The notes under the pieces are model-generated. The model did not search any database, was not told the DNA's origin, and saw nothing but the letters and a program-made list of their open reading frames with translations. Position numbers and translations under genes: made by a program. From Bacillota bacterium (lineage in GTDB: Bacteria > Bacillota > UBA4882 > JAAYXC01): a DNA stretch of 13,249 bases. Location: the NCBI GenBank assembly GCA_012516115.1, contig JAAYXC010000331.1, positions 1-13,249 of the forward strand, in the 5' to 3' direction. Below are positions 7,720 to 12,680 of the stretch, piece after piece (within the stretch, counting starts at the first letter, position 1; each line of letters begins with the position of its first letter).

Positions 7720-8876
7720 CGGTTGTGGGCTTGATGTCCGGCACTTCGGCGGACGGGGTCGACGCTGCGCTGGTCCGTTTTCCGGCGCCGCGCCGTTTCG
7801 AGCTTCTGTCCCATTACCATCTTGGGTATGAGCCCGAACTGCGCGCGCGGCTCCTTAAGGTCGCGGATCGGGCGGAGGGAACCATCGACGAGCTCTGCCG
7901 GCTTAACTTCATCCTCGGTGAGATCTTCGCCCGGGCCGTCCTGGCGGTGATCGAGAAGGCCGGTTTCGCGCCCGAAAAGGTCGACCTGATCGGTTCCCAC
8001 GGTCATACCGTCAGGCATCTTCCCGGCCGCGACGGCATTCCCGGCGCCACGCTGCAGATCGGCGAAGCCTCCGTCATCGCCGAGCGGACGGGAATCACCA
8101 CCGTCTGCGATTTCCGCTCGCGGGACATGGCCGCCGGGGGGCAGGGCGCGCCGCTTGTGCCCTTCTTCGACTATCATTTCTTCGCCGAGCCGGGGCGCAC
8201 CCGCGTCCTCCTGAACATCGGCGGCATCGCCAATCTCACGGCGATAAACGGGGATCTGGGGCCGGAGAGGGTCGTCGCCTACGACACCGGCCCGGGTAAC
8301 ATGCTCCTCGACGGGTTGGTCCGCCTGATGACCGGCGGGGCCATGGACTACGATCGGGATGGCCGCATCGGCTCCGCGGGCCGGGTCAACGAACGCCTGC
8401 TCTCCTGGGCTTTGGGTCACCCCTTCTTCGCCCTGACGCCGCCCAAGACCACCGGCCGCGAGGAATTCGGCCAGAAGTTCCTCGAACGCTTCATCGCCGT
8501 GGGTTTGGAAGCGGGCGCCTCCTGGCCGGATCTCGTGGCCACGGCCACGGCCCTCACCGCCGAGACGGCCGGGGCCGCCTGCCTCCGGCCGATGGATGGA
8601 CTCCCCCCGGCCGACGAGGTGATCCTAAGCGGCGGCGGCGCGCGCAATCCTCTGCTCGTGCGGATGTTGCGGGAACGGCTCGGCGGTCGCGTGGCCCTGC
8701 GCACCATCGATGAATACGGTCTGCCGAGCGAGGCCAAGGAGGCGGTGGCTTTCGCCTTTTTGGCCAAGGCCGCGGTCGAGGGCCGGCCCAACAATCTCCC
8801 TTCCGCCACCGGCGCGCAGAAAGAGGTGGTCATGGGGAAGATCGTGCCCGGCAGGGGGTATCCCTGCGCGGAGTAG
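7701..8876 (+). CDS. anmK: Anhydro-N-acetylmuramic acid kinase
   Basis: A 391-aa ASKHA-fold kinase that hydrolyses the 1,6-anhydro ring and phosphorylates anhydro-MurNAc to MurNAc-6-P, the MurQ substrate. All family blocks are visible: GLMSGTSADGVDAALVRF (10-27), GSHGHTVRH (98-106), LQIGEASVIAERTG, DFRSRDMAAGGQGAPLVPFF (137-156) with the likely catalytic Asp142 (Asp182 in E. coli), LNIGGIANLT (171-180), AYDTGPGNMLLD (193-204) and LSGGGARNPLL near the C-terminus. Length is normal. The ATG at 7701 has GGGAGAGGA just upstream and overlaps the kinase gene before it by 19 bases. It is the last gene of the cluster. Its presence implies that the organism meets lytic-transglycosylase products, its own or those of other bacteria. 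No terminator is obvious downstream. Confidence 0.96.
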   Translation: MGLRVVTVVGLMSGTSADGVDAALVRFPAPRRFELLSHYHLGYEPELRARLLKVADRAEGTIDELCRLNFILGEIFARAVLAVIEKAGFAPEKVDLIGSHGHTVRHLPGRDGIPGATLQIGEASVIAERTGITTVCDFRSRDMAAGGQGAPLVPFFDYHFFAEPGRTRVLLNIGGIANLTAINGDLGPERVVAYDTGPGNMLLDGLVRLMTGGAMDYDRDGRIGSAGRVNERLLSWALGHPFFALTPPKTTGREEFGQKFLERFIAVGLEAGASWPDLVATATALTAETAGAACLRPMDGLPPADEVILSGGGARNPLLVRMLRERLGGRVALRTIDEYGLPSEAKEAVAFAFLAKAAVEGRPNNLPSATGAQKEVVMGKIVPGRGYPCAE

Positions 8877-9010
8877 GCCCGCTCACGGCGCAGAGGCCAT
8901 AAACCGATCCTCTATGAAGACAGGCATGAATGCAGCCGATGACACCGCGTCGATCCGGAACAAAACAAAGTCCATGGACGATCCGAATAACCGGCCCCTA
9001 TGAGCGGGCC
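8876..9010. repeat. 10-bp inverted repeat framing the anmK 3' region
   Basis: GGCCCGCTCA (8876-8885) and its exact complement TGAGCGGGCC (9001-9010) enclose 115 bases. The left arm begins in the last base of the anmK stop. The enclosed stretch contains only a 29-codon ATG-to-TGA reading frame (8914-9003) without a good ribosome binding site and no recognised RNA. It could be a long-range RNA stem at the end of the operon or the ends of a small mobile relic; nothing decides between these and chance. The whole 209-base gap to the convergent gene otherwise looks empty apart from the hairpin listed next. Confidence 0.3.
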
Positions 9011-9068
9011 CGGGTGTGAAGACTGATATAGTTAGCGCCGCCCACGTTTCTAGCCCGGTTCCTCCCGA

Positions 9069-9091
9069 GGATAACGCGCGCCACGTTATCC
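9069..9091 (-). terminator. Hairpin over the stop codon of the CWB2 gene
   Basis: GGATAACG (9069-9076) and CGTTATCC (9084-9091) form a perfect 8-bp stem with a 7-base loop. The arm 9084-9091 contains the TAA stop of the minus-strand gene (9086-9088). A hairpin here could mark the transcript end, but no T-run follows on the minus strand, so it is at best a non-canonical terminator or a 3'-end stabiliser. Confidence 0.35.
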
Positions 9092-10135
9092 GTGTTCGTC
9101 GACCGTCGTTAGCAGACTCTCCAGCCGCCACTGTACCGGACAGGCGATATCCTCCACCGTCCCGACCAGAAAACCGTGCATGTACGGCGGCTTCGGCTCC
9201 AGGTGCCGGGGATTGACGGAAAGAATGTACTCCTCGACTGACGGTGGCACAAGATCCGGCTCGACCAGCAGCAGCGGCGCGTGTTTGCCCATGTGTGACA
9301 GGGGATTACCGCTGATGCCGCCGTACCACCGGTCGTAGCGGGCAAAGCGGAAACCCCATCCTCGCTTCTCCCGGACGCACCACCCGAATTTACCCGTTGG
9401 GCTGCAGTATCGGGTGAAATTAATCGCCGTCTCGAAGGCGTCCCGCCCGCAGATTCTGTCCACGAAACCACAGGTCAAGCCCCGAACCGCCCGTTCTACC
9501 TCCGTCGAGACGCTCCCCGGACCGCCCAGAATGTAGACGTCCGGCTGGGTCTGCCTGATGGCGCAGGCGGTGGCGGGCGGCAGGTAATCGCGGCCCGCGA
9601 GGAGTATGGGGTCTTCCATGTGTGCGGCCCAACCGGCGGCCGGCAGGGCTTCCTCGAAGCGTTCCCCCGAAACAAGCATCACTTGGCGTTTCGCGCCGAC
9701 GATGTCCCAGACCGCCACCGCCGTAGCAACCGGATCGGGACCGCCGACGCGGCAGACAGTGAACCCCAGCCGCCTGACCTCCTCGTCAACGGACATCGAC
9801 AGTGAGCCTATGGTCAGAACCTGGGCCGGGGCACTTTTCCCGGTGGGACTCAGCCTTAGAATCTCCTCCCGGACCACGGGGTTCAGGTGCGTCGGCTCGG
9901 TCAGGAGCACCGGTCCGTTCCTTGGGAAGTGCATGAGCGGGGAACTCACCAGCGCATCCTGATAACACATGCCGTCTCCTCGAGCCAGCATGACGGCGCC
10001 GGGGCGCATCATCGGATCGGCTGGGTTCGCCCAGACGGCTTGCGAGACGGCGACCGCTGTCTCATACTGGTCCCTTCCTTGGAAGCGCGTCGTGTTGGGC
10101 GTATTGCCCGTTAGCAATAGGCATCGGCCGATCAT
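9086..10135 (-). CDS. Cell wall-binding repeat 2 (CWB2)-type protein, no signal peptide
   Basis: A 349-aa protein made of three tandem CWB2-like modules. They open with FQGRDQYETAVAVS (18-31), VGGPDPVATAVAVWD (130-144) and ICGRDAFETAINFT (228-241), each an R/P-D-x-x-x-T-A pattern. The first two end with strand-turn segments of the CWB2 type, AQVLTIGSLSMS (104-115) and DVYILGGPGSVS (199-210), and the third with HGFLVGTVED (320-329). CWB2 modules in clostridial surface proteins bind anionic wall polymer. Here the mature-like sequence starts at once (MIGRCLLLTGNTPNTTRFQG) with no Sec signal, so the location is unclear. The ATG at 10135 is supported by GAGGTGA 8 bases upstream; the frame is open to 10288, but those 51 codons have no membrane character and no ribosome site. 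The gene converges on anmK and is not part of that operon. Family fairly sure, role unknown. Confidence 0.85.
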   Translation of the reverse strand: MIGRCLLLTGNTPNTTRFQGRDQYETAVAVSQAVWANPADPMMRPGAVMLARGDGMCYQDALVSSPLMHFPRNGPVLLTEPTHLNPVVREEILRLSPTGKSAPAQVLTIGSLSMSVDEEVRRLGFTVCRVGGPDPVATAVAVWDIVGAKRQVMLVSGERFEEALPAAGWAAHMEDPILLAGRDYLPPATACAIRQTQPDVYILGGPGSVSTEVERAVRGLTCGFVDRICGRDAFETAINFTRYCSPTGKFGWCVREKRGWGFRFARYDRWYGGISGNPLSHMGKHAPLLLVEPDLVPPSVEEYILSVNPRHLEPKPPYMHGFLVGTVEDIACPVQWRLESLLTTVDEHG

Positions 10136-10142
10136 GTTTTTG

Positions 10143-10149
10143 TCACCTC
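10143..10149 (-). promoter_or_regulatory. Ribosome binding site fixing the CWB2 gene start
   Basis: On the minus strand the bases read GAGGTGA, followed by CAAAAAC and ATG at 10135-10133. This near-perfect Shine-Dalgarno site and spacing decide for the internal ATG over the earlier one at 10288. Confidence 0.75.
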
Positions 10150-10158
10150 GTTTGCTCC

Positions 10159-10197
10159 ATCGTATGCCGGTCAAGGTTGCTCGGCCCAAGATACGAT
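10159..10197. promoter_or_regulatory. Inverted repeat in the divergent intergenic region
   Basis: ATCGTAT (10159-10165) and ATACGAT (10191-10197) are exact complements 25 bases apart, with an extra GCC/GGC pairing (10166-10168 with 10183-10185). They lie in the 160-base gap between the divergent CWB2 and SHOCT-protein genes, where both promoters must be. I could not pick out convincing -35/-10 boxes. It may be an operator or a leader hairpin of the minus-strand transcript; this is inference. Confidence 0.3.
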
Positions 10198-10295
10198 AAG
10201 CAGAAGAGTGTGATTCTCGTGGTAGCCGCCACGTCATACTTGCGCGCCTAAAGGGACATAATTCAACCAAAGAACCGATAATGAGCATGGACTAA

Positions 10296-10511
10296 ATGAT
10301 GGGTTTTGGCTGGGCGAGGATGGTCTTCATGGGCCTATGCCTGGCGGTTTTCCTAGGCGGGCTACTGGTCCTGGGTGCGTTTCTCCTGCGATGGGTACTC
10401 ATGTCCGCAAACCAGCGCGGTTCGGCGGAAGAAACCCTCAAACTTCGTCTGGCCAAAGGGGAAATCACCAGGGAGCAGTACGAGGAATTAAAGGGTCTGA
10501 TACGGCAATAA
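10296..10511 (+). CDS. Small SHOCT-domain membrane protein
   Basis: A 71-aa protein with one hydrophobic segment (about 8-35, LCLAVFLGGLLVLGAFLLRW core) followed by a short linker and a SHOCT motif at about 44-70: a lysine/arginine-rich helix containing KLRLAKGEITREQYEELKGL. SHOCT is a short C-terminal oligomerisation or tethering motif common in small bacterial membrane proteins; no enzymatic role is expected. The start is uncertain: ATG 10296 or 10299 have no good ribosome site, and ATGs at 10320 or 10329 sit after GGGCGAGG. Any of these keeps most of the hydrophobic segment. Its stop precedes an AAGGAG used by the next small ORF, so the two may be co-transcribed. Motif assignment is good; function is unknown. 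Confidence 0.8.
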   Translation: MMGFGWARMVFMGLCLAVFLGGLLVLGAFLLRWVLMSANQRGSAEETLKLRLAKGEITREQYEELKGLIRQ

Positions 10512-10522
10512 AGGAGCGGGCT

Positions 10523-10741
10523 ATGCGACACTTGACGCGATCGCCCTCTTTTGATCTATCGCCTTCCTCGGGGTCTGGCGGTGGCAGTGGAGCAGGGGGC
10601 GGCGGATGGTCGAGCGCCGGCGCGACGCCCGGGACGAACGGGACGGTCAAGATTATTAAACTCAGGCGCGGCTACGGCCTTTTCTCCGTCGTAAAACCAT
10701 CCAGAATTTCCAGGGCATCAGGCTTATCGTCATTGTTATGA
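10523..10741 (+). CDS. Small Gly/Ser-rich ORF, possibly the displaced 5' part of the acetyltransferase gene
   Basis: A 72-codon frame with an excellent start: AAGGAG at 10511-10516, six bases before ATG. The first half is low complexity (SGSGGGSGAGGGGWSSAG, about residues 17-34); the second half reads VKIIKLRRG, which looks like the first strand of a GNAT domain, and then runs to a TGA that seems out of place. The following acetyltransferase frame lacks exactly that N-terminal part. Removing one A from the run at 10693-10696 would join the two frames. I therefore suspect this is not an independent gene but the beginning of the next one, broken by a mutation or a sequencing error. It could also be a short Gly-rich protein coupled to the SHOCT gene. 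Confidence 0.45.
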   Translation: MRHLTRSPSFDLSPSSGSGGGSGAGGGGWSSAGATPGTNGTVKIIKLRRGYGLFSVVKPSRISRASGLSSLL

Positions 10742-10769
10742 CCTGCAAAACATCCTGGCCGCCCTGGTC

Positions 10770-11507
10770 TTGAACCCGGAGGGCTGTTTCGTGGCCGCGG
10801 ACGACCGGATCGTCGGCTACATCTTCTCGCGCCGCTGGGGGGAGATCGGCTGGATCGGCACCTTCGGGATCCATCCGGACCGGCGGGGCCGGGGCCTCGG
10901 CCGGCTGCTCCTGGAGACGGCCGCCCGGCATCTTTGCGGCGCTGGCTGTACCGTCATCGGCCTGGAGACCATGCCGGAGAGCCCCTACAACGTCGGCTTG
11001 TATCTTCGCTCCGATTTTCGCCTCATCCACCCGACCGTACATATGACCAAAGATCTAGGGCCCATCCCCGTGGATGGGGAAGAGTACAGCCTCTTCTCCG
11101 CGGTCGAGAAGGCGCCGGCCCTGGCCGCGGCCGCCGCGCTGAGTCGGGCCGTCTCCCCCGGCCTGGACTACGCGGTGGAAGTTCAGAACGCCGGCGAGTT
11201 CGGCTGGGGGGAGACCCTGCTCTTCGGCCGGGTGGATCCGTGGGCCCTGGCCGTGGTGCGGACCGTCTCCAAATGCGGCGAGACCCCGGAACCGCAGGCC
11301 GAGGTCAATCCCCTCATCGTGCACCCCGAAAAGGCGTCGCGCTTGGAGAACGTACTGGCGGCGGTCGAGGCTTTCGCGTACCGGCGCGGTTTCCGGCAGT
11401 CGGCTTTATTGGTCAATGCCGTCGACGCGGAGGCTCTGCGCGCGGTTCTCGATCGCGGCTACCGGGTGGCCAATGTGAGGCTGCGGATGATCTTGGGACG
11501 GGATTGA
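10770..11507 (+). CDS. GNAT-family N-acetyltransferase, 5' end displaced
   Basis: The 245-aa frame from the TTG at 10770 contains the core of an acetyl-CoA-dependent N-acetyltransferase: CFVAADDRIVGYIFSR (6-21), WIGTFGIHPDRRGRGLGRLL (28-47) with the acetyl-CoA pyrophosphate loop RRGRGLG, and TVIGLETMPESPYNVGLYLR (61-80). Residues about 100-245 form a second domain that I do not recognise. Coding similarity extends upstream in the same frame: NHPEFPGHQAYRHCYDLQNI is readable from 10695, just after a TAA at 10692-10694, but there is no ATG there. So the first strand and helix of the GNAT fold are missing or lie in another frame (see the preceding ORF). It may be a frameshifted pseudogene, a sequencing error, or use a rare start. 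The acceptor substrate is unknown. Strong GC codon bias matches the chromosome. Confidence 0.7.
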   Translation: MNPEGCFVAADDRIVGYIFSRRWGEIGWIGTFGIHPDRRGRGLGRLLLETAARHLCGAGCTVIGLETMPESPYNVGLYLRSDFRLIHPTVHMTKDLGPIPVDGEEYSLFSAVEKAPALAAAAALSRAVSPGLDYAVEVQNAGEFGWGETLLFGRVDPWALAVVRTVSKCGETPEPQAEVNPLIVHPEKASRLENVLAAVEAFAYRRGFRQSALLVNAVDAEALRAVLDRGYRVANVRLRMILGRD

Positions 11508-11622
11508 GAGAAGCCCGCGGGGATCGATCTGAGTAGATGGATCATGTAGGCCATCTTCTTCGACCCGCGCCGCCGAGGGTAAAGGGCCGGTTAGAGGCTG
11601 TATCTTTTTTAAGGTTTAGACC

Positions 11623-11895
11623 ATGGAAATGAATTCGGGCGGGGTGATTGGGGGGTATTTTCGAATTATTGACATTACCATTGAAAACCATTATGATCAG
11701 GATCTAGAGAGGGAATGGCTACGCTTAGACCAATCACCTTTTGGAGAGATAAGTCTGTATATACATAATCATTATCACCGAAAATACTTGGAATCAGTAT
11801 GTGTATATTTTTTTCTACCGACCCCTTCAGTCGAGATCGCTAAGGACCGCCGCTTATACGCGAATTTTTTAGATATACTATTGCAATCGAGGTGA
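11623..11895 (+). CDS. Hypothetical 90-aa protein, first gene of AT-rich pair
   Basis: I do not recognise this protein. It begins MEMNSGGVIGGYFRIIDITIEN, which reads as beta-strand-like sequence, has an aromatic and histidine-rich middle (SLYIHNHYHRKYLESVCVYF, about residues 46-65) and ends with a short helix-like part (LYANFLDILLQSR). No signal peptide or clear membrane helix is seen. The ribosome site is weak (AAGG about 10 bases before the ATG; a second in-frame ATG lies two codons later). It ends 6 bases before the next gene, whose own Shine-Dalgarno is inside its last codons, so the two are probably co-transcribed and functionally linked. Codon use is AT-rich, unlike the left part of the window. 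It is supported as a gene mainly by this tight arrangement. Confidence 0.5.
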   Translation: MEMNSGGVIGGYFRIIDITIENHYDQDLEREWLRLDQSPFGEISLYIHNHYHRKYLESVCVYFFLPTPSVEIAKDRRLYANFLDILLQSR

Positions 11896-11901
11896 AATCA
11901 C

Positions 11902-12447
11902 ATGGCATCTGATTGGCGAATTAGTAGTCTTTTACATGATACCGTAAAACAATTCGAGGAACATTCAAAGCGGGTGGAATCTATCCTAGATACGGCACGT
12001 CTCAAGTTTGAACAGGATTACACAGGTACAACTGCGGGTGCAGGTTTGATTCTTTTAGCTGCTTCATTGTGCTTAGCATTTCTAGACAAGAATCCGCTTA
12101 TTACGGTGGTCGGTATAACTGGAGGTATTTTACTTATAATCAGTGCACTATTTTTCAGGCATCGTAACGGCGAAAGCCAGGTCAAGAATGCGGAACAAAT
12201 GATCGAACTTGAGAGAGAACGCGCCCTTTTTGCACAAAGATCAGCGGTTCTGGAACACATTTGGGTTTATGGTCTTCCAGAAGGTACACCGTTAGCGCAG
12301 ATTCAACTGCTTTTGGGTGATAGTTCTGCAACGCCTGTCGACAAAACAGGTGCACCTTTGCGCTGGCGTGCACTACCCGAATCAAAACCATCCTCTTCAG
12401 ATGAAAATGAAAAAGATAAAGACACAGACGATGCACCACCTTTTTGA
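11902..12447 (+). CDS. Two-helix membrane protein with SSB-like acidic C-terminal tip
   Basis: A 181-aa protein of unknown function. The order is: an amphipathic, charged N-terminal helix (1-42, possible coiled coil), two closely spaced membrane helices (about 44-61 and 65-85) joined by DKNP, a second charged helix (91-120, with IELERERALFAQRSAVLEHI), a short folded part, and a disordered acidic tail from about 160. The last residues are DTDDAPPF. Single-stranded DNA-binding proteins end in a similar acidic tip (DDDIPF in E. coli, DDLPF in Bacillus) that recruits repair enzymes; the likeness is real but short and may be chance. With both helices forming a hairpin, the two ends should face the same side, probably the cytoplasm. 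AGGTGA stands 7 bases before the ATG. It lies upstream of an OLD/RecF-like ATPase gene. Confidence 0.75.
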   Translation: MASDWRISSLLHDTVKQFEEHSKRVESILDTARLKFEQDYTGTTAGAGLILLAASLCLAFLDKNPLITVVGITGGILLIISALFFRHRNGESQVKNAEQMIELERERALFAQRSAVLEHIWVYGLPEGTPLAQIQLLLGDSSATPVDKTGAPLRWRALPESKPSSSDENEKDKDTDDAPPF

Positions 12448-12448
12448 G

Positions 12449-12538
12449 ATTGTAACAATGGTTTGTAATTACTATCTTTTTAAGATATTGTAAATTATGG
12501 AATGCTAACCATAGGTAGGTTTGAACATAAGTTACAAT
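12449..12538. repeat. TTGTAA repeats and 8-bp inverted repeat in AT-rich intergenic region
   Basis: ATTGTAAC (12449-12456) has its exact complement GTTACAAT at 12531-12538. TTGTAA also occurs at 12463-12468 and 12488-12493, so the motif appears four times in 90 bases (three direct, one inverted). A small AT hairpin, TATCTT-TTT-AAGATA, lies at 12473-12487 and might end the upstream transcript weakly. The region probably holds the promoter and an operator for the ATPase unit, or one edge of an insertion. Confidence 0.35.
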
Positions 12539-12680
12539 GAATATAATAAATATCTACCAAGCGTATCGAGCGGACGCCTGGGCGAAAGGGAAAGAAATGG
12601 CGCCGCTCAAGCGGGGACCGGCAAGGAGCAAGGGTAGGTTCTGGGATTGGGTTAAGAGCATCGAGGAGGAACCACAATGA
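12537..12680 (+). CDS. Small 47-aa ORF coupled to the AAA ATPase gene
   Basis: The frame runs from ATG 12537 to TGA 12678-12680 and its end overlaps the ATPase start as ATGA. The product starts MNIINIYQAYRADAWAKGKE and ends FWDWVKSIEEEPQ; it is basic in the middle (KRGPARSKGR) and acidic at the end. A second in-frame ATG at 12597, preceded by GGGAAAG, would give a 27-residue version. No ribosome site is visible for the first ATG. The overlap and the composition match the ATPase gene, which supports a real, translationally coupled peptide. It may instead be the 3' end of a gene truncated by the AT-rich insertion. I do not recognise the family. Confidence 0.4.
   Translation: MNIINIYQAYRADAWAKGKEMAPLKRGPARSKGRFWDWVKSIEEEPQ

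Larger units (their letters stand above)
11515..12540. other. AT-rich segment, probably horizontally acquired
   Basis: Composition drops abruptly after the acetyltransferase gene; for example 11761-11820 has 17 G/C of 60 bases, whereas the genes to the left are clearly GC-rich. The segment carries a two-gene unit and ends near a cluster of TTGTAA motifs. Positions 11508-11622 hold no gene, tRNA or recombinase site that I can recognise, so the mode of insertion is not visible. To the right, from about 12541, composition rises again but not to the level of the left part, so at least two sources may be joined here. Confidence 0.6.

Noticed and set aside
8914..9003. 29-codon frame in the gap after anmK
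   Set aside because: No ribosome binding site, no recognisable sequence, and length within chance expectation.
10136..10288. 51-codon N-terminal extension of the CWB2 protein, considered as a signal peptide
   Set aside because: It is not hydrophobic, and GAGGTGA stands directly before the internal ATG at 10135.
11508..11622. Possible tRNA or attachment site at the left edge of the AT-rich segment
   Set aside because: No cloverleaf arms, CCA end or repeated core could be found; only short unrelated matches.
12473..12487. TATCTT/AAGATA hairpin as an intrinsic terminator
   Set aside because: The stem is only six AT-rich pairs with a three-base loop and no following T-run; too weak to call.
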